From assembly GCA_965178585.1 (NCBI GenBank), contig OZ238267.1, positions 1,426,001 through 1,490,000 on the forward strand: a DNA stretch of 64,000 nucleotides, written 5' to 3'. The position numbers were made by a program, and so were the translations under genes. This document shows, in pieces, positions 18,200 through 27,738 of this stretch. The stretch is from Marifrigoribacter sp965178585. GTDB lineage: Bacteria > Bacteroidota > Bacteroidia > Flavobacteriales > Flavobacteriaceae. Below the pieces are notes generated by a model, which saw nothing but the letters and a program-made list of their open reading frames with translations, had not been told where the DNA came from and ran no database searches. Numbering within the stretch: position 1 is the stretch's first letter; the number at the start of each line of letters is the position of its first letter.

Positions 18200-18789
18200 A
18201 ATTTTTCTAATTCTATGATTTTGTTTTTTGAAAAAACTCTTAATTCTTCAAAAAAGCTAGTAAACTCATTTTCAAATTCTTTGTAATGTTCTTCTAATTC
18301 AATTACGGCAAAATTCATTTTAGAAGTATTGTTGGTTCGCCTATTCATTTGTACTAATATTTTACTAATCCCTTCTACAGTAGCATAACTAAGAAGCCAG
18401 TTGTCAGAAATCATATAAGGCATCATTCTTTTAATTCTTGGAGTTAGAATATCAAAACTATTACGTAATAATTGGTAAAAATCTTGTATGTATTCTTCTA
18501 ATGGTTGTGAATGATATTTATTCCAATTTTTTGCCAAAAAATGATCATACAAGATATCGACAATTACTCCGCTATAATGGCCATAGTTTTCATGCAATCG
18601 TTTGGTGCTTTTTCTAACAGTAGGATGGAAGTCTGTAAAACTATCAATACCTCTATGTAATAATATTCCTTTTTGAATCTCCTTTGGGTATTTTTCATAC
18701 TTTTTACCTTTAATACCGTCGGCGATAAAGTTACCAATGGTAATTCCTTCATTTTCGTTAGAAAGGTAAATATGTGCTAGATAATTCAA
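18196..18789 (-). CDS. acpH: ACP phosphodiesterase
   Basis: A 197-residue protein of the AcpH family, which removes the phosphopantetheine arm from acyl carrier protein. Family hallmarks: MNYLAHIYLS at the start, GNFIADGIKG, then ILLHRGIDSFTDFHP with the conserved histidines and aspartates, and YDHFLAKNW. Length matches the family. First of a two-gene leftward unit with ggt, divergent from glmM. Confidence 0.9.
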   Translation of the reverse strand: MNYLAHIYLSNENEGITIGNFIADGIKGKKYEKYPKEIQKGILLHRGIDSFTDFHPTVRKSTKRLHENYGHYSGVIVDILYDHFLAKNWNKYHSQPLEEYIQDFYQLLRNSFDILTPRIKRMMPYMISDNWLLSYATVEGISKILVQMNRRTNNTSKMNFAVIELEEHYKEFENEFTSFFEELRVFSKNKIIELEKL

Positions 18790-18886
18790 TTATGTTTTAT
18801 AATTTCAACAAAGTCATTATTCGATTTATTTATTGCTAATTTATAAAAAATGAATTAGATGTTATTGTGCACAAATTACAAATTGC

Positions 18887-18920
18887 TTGTGAAGTTTTTA
18901 TGATATAAAAAGTATCTTTG
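18887..18920 (+). promoter_or_regulatory. Candidate glmM promoter
   Basis: TATCTTTG at 18913-18920 matches the -7 consensus TAnnTTTG exactly and is preceded by TTG at 18887-18889 (23-base spacer). It lies 17 bases before the glmM ATG, leaving a very short leader. Confidence 0.5.
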
Positions 18921-18937
18921 TCAAAATTTGATAAAAA

Positions 18938-20326
18938 ATGACATTAATAAAATCTATTTCTGGAATTAGAGGTACTATCGGCGGTTTTCAAGGGGATAAC
19001 TTAACTCCTTTAGATGCAGTTAAATATGCAGCTGCCTATGGTAGTTGGGTAAAGCAGCAAAGAGATAAAGAAACATATAAAGTCGTTGTAGGAAGAGATG
19101 CTAGAATTTCTGGAAACATGATGCAACAATTGGTAATGAACACACTTGTTGGATTAGGAATTCATGTGGTAGATTTAGATTTGTCAACTACTCCTACAGT
19201 TGAAGTTGCAGTAGTTTTAGAACATGCAGATGGTGGTATTATTTTAACTGCTAGCCATAACCCAAAACAATGGAACGCTTTAAAGTTATTAAATAATAAA
19301 GGAGAATTTTTAAATGCAGTAGAGGGACAAAATATTTTAGATATTGCAGAAAATGAAAATATTAATTTTTCAGAAGTAGATGATTTGGGGAAAATAACAT
19401 CAAATCAAGCTTATATCGATTTACATATTGATGAAATTTTAGATTTGCCATTGGTAAATGTAGATGCTATTAAAAAAGCAAAGTTTAAAGTTGTTGTTGA
19501 TGGTGTTAATTCAACTGGAGGAATTGCTGTTCCTGCTTTATTAGAAGCATTGGATGTTCAGCCCGTAAAATTGTATTGTGACCCAACTGGTGAATTCCCT
19601 CACAATCCTGAGCCTTTAAAAGAACATTTAGGAGATTTAATGGAATTGGTTGTAAAAGAACATGCTGATTTTGGTATTGTGGTTGATCCTGATGTAGATC
19701 GTTTGGCATTTGTAGATGAAAAAGGAGAAATGTTTGGAGAAGAATATACTTTAGTTGCAGTAGCAGATTATGTATTACAAAACACTCCTGGGAATACTGT
19801 TTCAAATATGTCTTCTTCAAGAGCTTTACGAGATATCACACAAAAGAGAAACGGCAATTATACTGCAAGTGCAGTAGGTGAGGTTAATGTTGTTGAAAAA
19901 ATGAAAGAAACCAATGCGGTTATTGGTGGGGAAGGAAACGGTGGAATTATATATCCTGAATTACATTACGGAAGGGATAGTTTGGTTGGAATCGCTTTGT
20001 TTTTAAGTTATTTAGCAGATTTAAGAACTTCGGTTAGTGCTCTTCGAAAAACATATACCTCTTACTTTATGAGTAAGAAAAAAATACAATTAACCCCTCA
20101 ATTGGATGTTGATGGGATTTTAAAAGCAATGGAAGCGAAATATGCTTCAGAAGAAATTAATACAATTGATGGAGTAAAGATTGATTTTGCTGAAAACTGG
20201 GTTCATTTAAGAAAATCGAATACGGAACCTATTATTAGAATCTATACGGAAGCAAAATCTCAAGAAGAAGCTGATAGTTTAGCAAATAAAATTATTAGCG
20301 AAATTAAATCAATTGCAAATTTATAA
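18938..20326 (+). CDS. glmM: Phosphoglucosamine mutase
   Basis: A 462-residue alpha-D-phosphohexomutase. The phosphoserine is S106 in ILTASHNPKQWNALKL, the metal loop is VDPDVDRLAFV (about residue 254), the sugar loop GGEGNGGIIYPELHYGRDS, and the phosphate loop RKSNTEPIIRIY is near the end. The wording of the sugar loop and the SISGIRGTIGG start fit the GlmM group, which interconverts glucosamine-6- and -1-phosphate for UDP-GlcNAc synthesis; specificity for other hexoses is not excluded by sequence alone. Confidence 0.88.
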   Translation: MTLIKSISGIRGTIGGFQGDNLTPLDAVKYAAAYGSWVKQQRDKETYKVVVGRDARISGNMMQQLVMNTLVGLGIHVVDLDLSTTPTVEVAVVLEHADGGIILTASHNPKQWNALKLLNNKGEFLNAVEGQNILDIAENENINFSEVDDLGKITSNQAYIDLHIDEILDLPLVNVDAIKKAKFKVVVDGVNSTGGIAVPALLEALDVQPVKLYCDPTGEFPHNPEPLKEHLGDLMELVVKEHADFGIVVDPDVDRLAFVDEKGEMFGEEYTLVAVADYVLQNTPGNTVSNMSSSRALRDITQKRNGNYTASAVGEVNVVEKMKETNAVIGGEGNGGIIYPELHYGRDSLVGIALFLSYLADLRTSVSALRKTYTSYFMSKKKIQLTPQLDVDGILKAMEAKYASEEINTIDGVKIDFAENWVHLRKSNTEPIIRIYTEAKSQEEADSLANKIISEIKSIANL

Positions 20327-20329
20327 TTT

Positions 20330-21808
20330 ATGGCATCACAAATAAAAGACTCTAAGCTTGAATCTTACTTCAACGATTTTAGAAAAAACATAGTAGGGAT
20401 TAATCAAACATTTGAATCGCCTTACGGAACTGAAAAAATTGTTTATGTTGATTGGACCGCAAGTGGTAGGTTATATGGTCCTATTGAAGAAAAAATGTAT
20501 CATGATTTTGGACCTTTTGTTGCTAATACTCATACTGAAACTACAGTGAGTGGCACAGTTATGACTTTGGCTTACCATGAAGCTCGAAATATTATAAAAA
20601 AACATGTGAATGCTCATTTAGAAGATGACGTGTTTTTACCTTGTGGTACAGGAATGACAGGAGCTGTTAATAAATTTCAAAGAATTTTAGGATTAAAAAT
20701 TCCTGAGAAATATATTAACTCAACCACCATCCCTGATGAAGATAGACCTGTAGTGTTTATTTCTCATATGGAGCATCATAGTAATCAGACATCATGGATA
20801 GAAACAATTGCAAAAGTGGTTGTGGTTCCAAGTAATGATCAAGGATTATTTTGCTTAGAGAATTTTCAAAAGCTTCTTGAAGAATATAAGGATACACCCA
20901 TTAAAATAGCTTCCATAACTGCTTGCTCTAATGTAACAGGAATTACAACACCTTATCATGAAGTTGCAAAAATTATGCACCAAAATGATGGGCTTTGCTT
21001 TGTAGATTTTGCTTGTTCTGCACCTTATGTAAAAATAGACATGCATCCAGAAGATCCAGAGGCATATTTAGATGCTATATTCTTTTCTCCACATAAATTT
21101 TTAGGCGGACCTGGAACTAATGGTGTTTTGATTTTTAACAAAAATATGTACCATAATTTGGTGCCAGATTGCCCAGGAGGAGGTACTGTAAGTTGGACTA
21201 CTCCTTGGGGAGATCATAAATTTTTGGATAATATTGAAGACCGTGAAGATGGAGGTACTCCTGGGTTTTTGCAAGTCATTAAAACCTCATTAGCTGTAAA
21301 GCTAAAAGAAAAAATGGGAATAGAAAATATGATGGAACGAGAAGAAGAGCTTGTTGGTTATATTTTTGATCGTTTAAGAAATCAAAGTAAAATAGCTATT
21401 CTATCAAGTCATAATGAGCATCGTTTGGGAGTAATTTCTATTTTGGTTGGAAACCTACATCACGAATTGGCTGTTAAAATTTTAAACGATCGTTTTGGAA
21501 TTCAAACTCGTGGTGGTTGTAGCTGTGCAGGTACTTATGGTCATCATTTATTGCAAATAGATCATCAGAAATCTGATGAGATTATTGGAAAATTACAAGA
21601 GGGTACTTGTGAATATAAACCAGGCTGGGTACGTTTTTCAATTCACCCAACAACTACCAATGATGAAATAGAATACGTTTGTGATAGCATTATCGCTTTA
21701 TCAGAAAATTATGAAGATTGGGTTAAAGATTATAAAAGTTCAGAAGGTAATTATGTTCATATTAATGAAGTGGCAACTCCTTTATCTAATACTTGGTTTG
21801 AACTTTAA
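20330..21808 (+). CDS. Class V aminotransferase-fold PLP enzyme
   Basis: A 492-residue protein of the cysteine-desulfurase-like class V aminotransferase superfamily. The PLP lysine is in FFSPHKFLGGPGTNG (about residue 254), preceded by the substrate/PLP histidines in SHMEHHSNQ and the aspartate in FVDFACSAPY. A cysteine pair in RGGCSCAGTYGHHLL is where SufS-like enzymes carry their active-site loop, so a desulfurase or selenocysteine-lyase-like activity is possible. It follows glmM by three bases but no partner genes for Fe-S assembly are near, so the substrate is unknown. Confidence 0.8.
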   Translation: MASQIKDSKLESYFNDFRKNIVGINQTFESPYGTEKIVYVDWTASGRLYGPIEEKMYHDFGPFVANTHTETTVSGTVMTLAYHEARNIIKKHVNAHLEDDVFLPCGTGMTGAVNKFQRILGLKIPEKYINSTTIPDEDRPVVFISHMEHHSNQTSWIETIAKVVVVPSNDQGLFCLENFQKLLEEYKDTPIKIASITACSNVTGITTPYHEVAKIMHQNDGLCFVDFACSAPYVKIDMHPEDPEAYLDAIFFSPHKFLGGPGTNGVLIFNKNMYHNLVPDCPGGGTVSWTTPWGDHKFLDNIEDREDGGTPGFLQVIKTSLAVKLKEKMGIENMMEREEELVGYIFDRLRNQSKIAILSSHNEHRLGVISILVGNLHHELAVKILNDRFGIQTRGGCSCAGTYGHHLLQIDHQKSDEIIGKLQEGTCEYKPGWVRFSIHPTTTNDEIEYVCDSIIALSENYEDWVKDYKSSEGNYVHINEVATPLSNTWFEL

Positions 21809-22707
21809 TATACGTTTTTCTCAAACTTAACAGGTGTTTTACCTTTATGTTTCCATCTTTTATGGGTCCATAAATAGTTTTCAGGAGATTCTCTAATAAC
21901 GCCTTCGAGTTGTTCTATAAACATATCGGTAATTTGATAATCTTCGTATTTCCTAGGATTTAATGTAATTGTTTTAAAAGTGGTTTCGTAATACCCTCTT
22001 TTCACTTTTTTTGTAAAAAAGAACATTACGGCCATATCCATCTCTTTTGCCAATTTTTCAGCACCTGTATATACAGGAACTTTTATGCCCATAAATTCTT
22101 TCCAATGTCGAGCACTATTTACTTTTGGGGATTGATCAGAAAGAAAACCATAGGTTGCTATTTTACCTTCACCTTGTAATTCTTTAATTTGAAAAATAGC
22201 TTTTCTATTAGTTATTAAATAAGTATTGTATTTTGCTCTAATTTTTCTGACAAGTCTATCAAAATACTTGTTTTCAATTCGCTTGTAAATAGCATAGCCA
22301 TCAAAACTTACATACTTCTGTAAAATAAAAATCCATTCCCAACTAGCATAATGAGCACACATCAACATGATGCTTTTATTGGCTTTTTCTACCTCGTGAA
22401 CTTCTTCAATATTTGTGAATTTAAATCTTCGTTTCATTTCAGCTTCAGAGATACTAATCGATCTAATAGATTCAACTAACATATCACATAAATGCTGATA
22501 GAATTTCTTTTCAATACGACCAATCTCTTTTTCTGTTTTTTCAGGAAAACAAAGATTTAGATTATACTTTACAACTTTTCTTCGATACCCAAATACATAA
22601 TAGACCCAGAAAAATATAAAAGTAGAAAATGCATAAAGTACCCTAGTTGGTAAAATAGAAAGAAACCAGAGGATTGGATAAATTATTATATAAAGTAGTA
22701 GTTGCAT
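21805..22707 (-). CDS. LpxL/HtrB-type lauroyl (lysophospholipid) acyltransferase
   Basis: A 300-residue membrane-anchored acyltransferase. A hydrophobic N-terminus (residues 1-40) is followed by the HX4E catalytic motif (H119, E124 in AHYASWEW), then the AIYKRIENKYFDRLVRKIR and FLSDQSPK motifs characteristic of the lipid A late acyltransferases. Bacteroidota enzymes of this type add a secondary acyl chain to lipid A. Its stop overlaps the stop of the class V aminotransferase gene by four bases (convergent), and it is divergent from the rhomboid gene. Confidence 0.88.
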   Translation of the reverse strand: MQLLLYIIIYPILWFLSILPTRVLYAFSTFIFFWVYYVFGYRRKVVKYNLNLCFPEKTEKEIGRIEKKFYQHLCDMLVESIRSISISEAEMKRRFKFTNIEEVHEVEKANKSIMLMCAHYASWEWIFILQKYVSFDGYAIYKRIENKYFDRLVRKIRAKYNTYLITNRKAIFQIKELQGEGKIATYGFLSDQSPKVNSARHWKEFMGIKVPVYTGAEKLAKEMDMAVMFFFTKKVKRGYYETTFKTITLNPRKYEDYQITDMFIEQLEGVIRESPENYLWTHKRWKHKGKTPVKFEKNVY

Positions 22708-22763
22708 AGTATAATTTACAGCAAAACTAACTAATTTTATTGTCTTATTATAAAAGAAAATAC

Positions 22764-23414
22764 ATGGAGAATATACATATTGCTACTTTAGTAATTATTG
22801 CTGCAAATATCATTATATCGTTTAAAGGATTTAAAGATTTCGGCTTTTTTGAAAAATATAAATTTAACATTGGTGGTATAAGAAGAGGGGAGCAAATTAG
22901 AATGGTTAGTTCTGGTTTTTTACATGTAGATACGAGCCATCTATTATTCAATATGTTAACCTTATACTTTTTTGCAGATGTAGTAATACATTCCGTTGGG
23001 TATCAAAAGTTCACTATTATCTATTTGGCTAGTTTATTAGTCGGAAATTTATTATCCTTTTATTTTCATAAAAATGAATATCATTATAGTGCAGTTGGAG
23101 CAAGTGGTGCAGTATCCGGGGTATTATTTTCGGCAATTTTATTTTACCCAAATATGAGTTTGTATTTATTTTTTATTCCTATTCCTATTCCTGCGTGGAT
23201 ATTTGGAGTTTTATATTTGTTGTATTCTATTTATGGAATGAAAAAAAGTTTGGGTAATATAGGCCATGATGCTCATTTTGGAGGAGCATTAGCAGGTTAT
23301 GTATTGACAATTTTATTTGCTCCCTCACTTTTAAATACTCAATTATGGATTGTTATTTTATTAGCGGTACCATTATTGTTATTATTCATTTTAATTAAAC
23401 TTAAAAAAATATAA
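22764..23414 (+). CDS. Rhomboid-family intramembrane serine protease
   Basis: A 216-residue six-helix protein. The serine nucleophile is S114 in VGASGAVSGVLF and the histidine partner is H171 in GHDAHFGGALAGY, so the catalytic dyad is intact. I take the ATG of MENIHIATL as start; an in-frame TTG at 22740 would add eight residues. Substrates of bacterial rhomboids are mostly unknown. Twelve bases... the next gene (SIMPL protein) begins 11 bases downstream, so the two are probably co-transcribed. Confidence 0.92.
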   Translation: MENIHIATLVIIAANIIISFKGFKDFGFFEKYKFNIGGIRRGEQIRMVSSGFLHVDTSHLLFNMLTLYFFADVVIHSVGYQKFTIIYLASLLVGNLLSFYFHKNEYHYSAVGASGAVSGVLFSAILFYPNMSLYLFFIPIPIPAWIFGVLYLLYSIYGMKKSLGNIGHDAHFGGALAGYVLTILFAPSLLNTQLWIVILLAVPLLLLFILIKLKKI

Positions 23415-23425
23415 ACTTAATAATT

Positions 23426-24127
23426 ATGAAAAAAAATCTTTTTATTTTAATAGTTTTACTAAGTAACCTAGTAATATCACAAAACAATATGCAAACAACA
23501 ATTATGCAACCCACTGTAGACGTCATGGGAGAAGGTTTCGTAAAAGTAGTTCCAGATGAAGTGACAATCAATGTTCAAGTTGAAAATAAAGGTAAAGATC
23601 CTCAGGAATTAAAGAAAAAAAATGGCTTTGTAATTAATGAAGTTTTATCATTTATTAAAAGTATGAAAATTGATGATAAAAATGTTCAAACTGAATATGT
23701 AAGATTGAATAAAAACTTTGATTACCAAACAAAAAAATATAGTTATGTTGCTAATCAATCTATTTCAATTTATTTAAAGGATTTAAAACTTTATGAATCT
23801 TTAATGAATGGTTTAATAGGTAGAGGAATTAATAGAATTGATGGTATTTCTTTTTCATCTTCTAAAATAAATGAATTAAAATCTGAAGCAAGAATAAAAG
23901 CAATGGAAAATGCTAAAATGAAAGCAGATGAGTATGCTCAAGTTTTAAAGCAAAGTATTGGTAAAGCAGTTTCTATTAGTGAATTCAATAACACTAATTA
24001 TCCAGGTCCAGTTAATAGAAAAGCAATGATGATGTCATCGGATGCTTCTGGTATGGAGCAGCAAACTATTTCGGTTGGAGAAATTGAAATTAATACTAAA
24101 GTAAACGTAAGTTTTTTACTTAATTAG
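23426..24127 (+). CDS. SIMPL (DUF541) domain protein, exported
   Basis: A 233-residue protein with a signal peptide (MKKNLFILIVLLSNLVISQ) and one SIMPL/DUF541 domain: VDVMGEGFVKVVPDEVTINV at residues about 32-51, then the KAMENAKMKADEYAQVL helix typical of the family, and VGEIEINTKVNVSFLL at the end. Members are periplasmic or outer-membrane proteins such as E. coli YggE, with a proposed role in oxidative stress tolerance; the mechanism is not settled. Confidence 0.88.
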   Translation: MKKNLFILIVLLSNLVISQNNMQTTIMQPTVDVMGEGFVKVVPDEVTINVQVENKGKDPQELKKKNGFVINEVLSFIKSMKIDDKNVQTEYVRLNKNFDYQTKKYSYVANQSISIYLKDLKLYESLMNGLIGRGINRIDGISFSSSKINELKSEARIKAMENAKMKADEYAQVLKQSIGKAVSISEFNNTNYPGPVNRKAMMMSSDASGMEQQTISVGEIEINTKVNVSFLLN

Positions 24128-24129
24128 CA

Positions 24130-25242
24130 TTAATTTAATAAGGATGCTATTTTTGCTCCTAAAGCAGGACCTCTAAGGTTTTTAGCAATTATATTTCCTT
24201 TTTCATCTAAAAGGAAAGTAGCAGGGATGGATCGAACATTATACAATTTAGCTATTGGTTCGTTCCATCCTTTTAAGTTTGAAACATGTTCCCAATCCAT
24301 TTGATCGGCTTCAATTGCTTTTAACCATCTTTCTTTTTGACCTGCTTTGTCTAATGAAACACTTATTATATTAAGTCCTTTATCGTGATATTGATTGTAA
24401 ACTCGAACCACATTAGGATTTTCTTGTCTACAAGGTCTACACCAAGAAGCCCAAAAGTCGATAATTGTATATTTTCCTAAAACATCATTTAAAGCTAAAG
24501 TTTCTCCATCTGGAGTAGGAGCTGAAAAATTAGGAGCAGCACCACCTACATCCGCCTTTTTCATTGATTCTATCATTGTACTCAGTGCTTTTGAGCTTGG
24601 TGAAGCTGCAATTTTAGGGCTATATTCCTTCATAATTGCTGAAGCATCTGCACCAGATATTTCTTTTTTACTTACTAATTCAGTTAATAATAATACTGAA
24701 AACAATGAATTTGGGTTTTCAGAAACAAACTGAACTTTATAATTATTTTCTTCTACTGAAAGATTATTTAATTCTAATTGTAAATCTTTAGAAAGAATCC
24801 CATCTTGCTCTCTACGAGCTTGTTTAAATAATTCTGTTTTTTCCTTTTTTACTTTATTATACTCCTTTAGTTGATTCATATAAGACCTATAAGAATCGTT
24901 TTGCTGCCCCCCAGATACAAATGAGGATTGAATACTGTCTTTATATAAAGTAGCTTTTAAATTAGTGTTTTCGGGGAAATACAAAATATTTGCCTTAGTA
25001 TTTTCTACTTGAAGCAAATTTATAGATGCGTTATCACTATTAGGAAATTCACCCTTAAAAGACTCACCTTCTACAACCAAAGTATCAAGAACTTTAGGTT
25101 GATTGTTATTGATAATGGTATTCACGAAAATTTTAGTGCCATCATCAAAGCCGATTGCTTTACCTTCTATAGTAAAAGAATCACTGTTAGAATTACATGA
25201 AAATAGAATAAATACAGAAAGTAAAATTAATAGATGTTTCAT
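24130..25242 (-). CDS. TlpA-like thiol-disulfide oxidoreductase lipoprotein with DUF4369-type N-terminus
   Basis: A 370-residue lipoprotein (signal MKHLLILLSVFILFSC, lipid cysteine C16). The N-terminal half resembles the DUF4369 beta-domain common before thioredoxin domains in Bacteroidota (FTIEGKAIGFDDGTKIFV and so on), followed by a helical linker. The C-terminal 140 residues are a thioredoxin-fold redoxin with WASWCRPCRQEN carrying the CxxC pair and a cis-proline in VRSIPATFLLDE. I start at this ATG because the longer reading from 25347 adds a 35-residue stretch with no signal peptide. It probably reduces periplasmic disulfides or cytochrome c apoproteins. Confidence 0.88.
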   Translation of the reverse strand: MKHLLILLSVFILFSCNSNSDSFTIEGKAIGFDDGTKIFVNTIINNNQPKVLDTLVVEGESFKGEFPNSDNASINLLQVENTKANILYFPENTNLKATLYKDSIQSSFVSGGQQNDSYRSYMNQLKEYNKVKKEKTELFKQARREQDGILSKDLQLELNNLSVEENNYKVQFVSENPNSLFSVLLLTELVSKKEISGADASAIMKEYSPKIAASPSSKALSTMIESMKKADVGGAAPNFSAPTPDGETLALNDVLGKYTIIDFWASWCRPCRQENPNVVRVYNQYHDKGLNIISVSLDKAGQKERWLKAIEADQMDWEHVSNLKGWNEPIAKLYNVRSIPATFLLDEKGNIIAKNLRGPALGAKIASLLN

Positions 25243-25377
25243 AATTATGATTTGTTGAAAAGCAAAAATAGAGGTAAAAACAATTCTTTTAAAATAGATT
25301 AAGATTTTTTTATGAAAGAGTTTTTTAAGCAGCATTAAAAAATGCATTATTTTAGTAAATATTTTTAAAGTTTTGTT

Positions 25378-27738
25378 ATGAAAACATTAGAGGACAATTA
25401 TCCATTATCTGTTTTAGTGAGTTTTGAAAAATTATTTGAAGAATACAAGAAAAATTTGGATTCTGAAAATATTTTATTACGAGAAAGAGCTAAACAAGTA
25501 CTAGACATTGCTGATAAATACCCTATACTTTCTGAAGGAATTAAAGAAGAAGAAGATCTAGAGAATATGGCCCCTCAAATTGATCTAATTTTAGAAGATC
25601 TGTTTTCAACTATAACTAGTAAAAACGATATTAAAGCAGCAGCATTCCCTTTTCATAATAGCTTTTTTAAAACAAGTAGTAGGTATGATACTATTATAAG
25701 TGAAGCTGGGAAAGACTACAAACCAGAACTTATGGACTTTAATAACGATGAGTTCTATATCATGGGTTGTAGTATAATCTTACATGCTTATTACGGTTAT
25801 AATGTTGATTTTAAAAGACCCTTTTATTATAAAATTCCTGATGCTAAAGGTATTTTAAGAAGCTATCGTGTTCTTTACAATGCAGACTTTATTGAAATTA
25901 AGAAAACAAAGAAATCGAAAGATATTTCAAAAGAAGATTTAGATCTTTTGTTAGAAAATTTTGAGAATGTTGACATTTGGAAAAAAATGTTTAAACCAGA
26001 ATCTTGGGTTTTTAAAGGTTTTGTAATTGCAAATATGTTTGATGTTACAATTGACGCCTCTATTTCAGATTTTAAAAATCACTTATTGAGTGCTAGAGTT
26101 AATGAAGACGAAATTAATAATGAATTTGAAAATATTTTTAAAACTTTTTTTAATATTAATTCATTGAAAATTGGTTTTACAAACTATAATAATGAAGATA
26201 AAGTATTTGAAAAGTATATTTACCCAAGTATTTTATTAAATAATCAACAGTCACAAAAAAAAGACCAAGTTTTATGTGATTATTCTTATGAAGTTTTATT
26301 TAATAATAAAGAAATCTTTAATATCACTAATATTGATAAGTATTTAAAAAAGAACCCTGATAATGTTCTATTAAATAACTTACATAATCAGAATATTAAA
26401 AGCGTCATTTTAGCATCCTTATCCCATAAAGGGGAAGTAATAGGGATATTAGAAATTACTTCTCCTAATGTTAACGAATTAAACACTATTAATGCATCTA
26501 AATTAAAAGAAATGATGCCTTTTATGGTAGATAACATTGTTCGTTATAAAGAAAAATTGGCTAATGATTTTGAATTAATTATTCAGAGGGAATGCACTTC
26601 TATTCATGATAGTGTTCATTGGAAGTTTTTGAGAGAAGCAAAAAATTATTATAAGAGATCATTAACTGAGAAGGAAGCTATTTATAATGAAATATATTTT
26701 GATAATGTCTACCCTTTATATGGACAAGTAGATATTAAGGGATCCTCTGAAGCAAGAAACATTGCGACAAAAAAAGATTTAAAATTGCAATTAAATAGTG
26801 TTTTGGAATTATTAAATGAGGTCAATAGTATAGAGTCATTATTAATATATGAGCAATATAAACATAGAATTACCAGCTTCCTTAATGAGCTAGAAAGTCA
26901 TTTATTGGTGGATAGTGAGCAACAAGTTGTGAATTTTTTAGAGGAAAGTATTTTTCCTTTATTTTCTCATTTAAGATCAAGGAATCAAAAGTTTAAAGAC
27001 TTATTGGACGATTATTGTTCTTTAGATTTTACTAAATCAGGGTTTGCATACAAACATCGAAAGGCATATGATGATTCAGTTTCAATTATTAATAAAAACA
27101 TGTCTTTCTTATTAGATACTAAGCAAATTGAAGCTCAAAAAGTCTTTCCTCATTATTTTGAACGATTTAAAACAGATGGAGTAGAACACAACTTGTATAT
27201 AGGAGATTCCATCACTCAAAATCCAGATGATTTTGACATGATATATTTATATAATTTAAGATTATGGCAATTACAAGTAATGTGTGAAATGGAAAATAAC
27301 TTTTATGCTACAAAAAATAAACTTCCATTGCCATTAGATGTTTCTTCAATGATTCTAGTTTTTAACAATCCGATTTCGTTGCGATTTAGAATGGATGAAA
27401 AAAGATTTGATGTAGATGGAATATATAATGCACGTTATGAGGTTTTTAAGAAGCGTGTAGATAAATCATATATTAAAGGCACTAATGAAAGAGTAACACA
27501 ACCTGGTAAGATTGCTATTATATATTCTCATTTAGAAGATGAAACAGAGTATTTAAGATATATTTCATTTTTACAATACAAGAAACAATTGGATAATGAC
27601 ATGGAGATTGTAAATGTAGAGGATTTACAAGGAGTGACAGGGTTGAAAGCTATTAGAGTTAGTTTCTTGTATTCTAAAACTAATCAATTAGAAAAAGAAT
27701 ACTATACCTACGAGGATTTAATGAAGGAATTAAACTAA
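25378..27738 (+). CDS. Large GAF-type cytoplasmic protein of unknown function
   Basis: A 786-residue soluble protein without signal peptide or membrane helix. The centre (about residues 270-400) has a GAF-like stretch (VILASLSHKGEVIGILEITSP), and just after it is a motif of Bacteroidota GAF proteins, VYPLYGQVDIKGSSEARNIA at about 440-460. The C-terminal part is rich in charged helices and ends in a beta-rich segment. No kinase, cyclase or output domain is visible. It is convergent with, and overlaps by four bases, the HD/Pycsar-effector gene. Function unknown; a sensor role would be inference from the GAF-like region only. Confidence 0.7.
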   Translation: MKTLEDNYPLSVLVSFEKLFEEYKKNLDSENILLRERAKQVLDIADKYPILSEGIKEEEDLENMAPQIDLILEDLFSTITSKNDIKAAAFPFHNSFFKTSSRYDTIISEAGKDYKPELMDFNNDEFYIMGCSIILHAYYGYNVDFKRPFYYKIPDAKGILRSYRVLYNADFIEIKKTKKSKDISKEDLDLLLENFENVDIWKKMFKPESWVFKGFVIANMFDVTIDASISDFKNHLLSARVNEDEINNEFENIFKTFFNINSLKIGFTNYNNEDKVFEKYIYPSILLNNQQSQKKDQVLCDYSYEVLFNNKEIFNITNIDKYLKKNPDNVLLNNLHNQNIKSVILASLSHKGEVIGILEITSPNVNELNTINASKLKEMMPFMVDNIVRYKEKLANDFELIIQRECTSIHDSVHWKFLREAKNYYKRSLTEKEAIYNEIYFDNVYPLYGQVDIKGSSEARNIATKKDLKLQLNSVLELLNEVNSIESLLIYEQYKHRITSFLNELESHLLVDSEQQVVNFLEESIFPLFSHLRSRNQKFKDLLDDYCSLDFTKSGFAYKHRKAYDDSVSIINKNMSFLLDTKQIEAQKVFPHYFERFKTDGVEHNLYIGDSITQNPDDFDMIYLYNLRLWQLQVMCEMENNFYATKNKLPLPLDVSSMILVFNNPISLRFRMDEKRFDVDGIYNARYEVFKKRVDKSYIKGTNERVTQPGKIAIIYSHLEDETEYLRYISFLQYKKQLDNDMEIVNVEDLQGVTGLKAIRVSFLYSKTNQLEKEYYTYEDLMKELN

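Noticed and set aside
19506..19820. 104-codon minus-strand frame inside glmM
   Set aside because: It lies fully within glmM and its His/Leu/Gln-rich protein is typical of an antisense reading.
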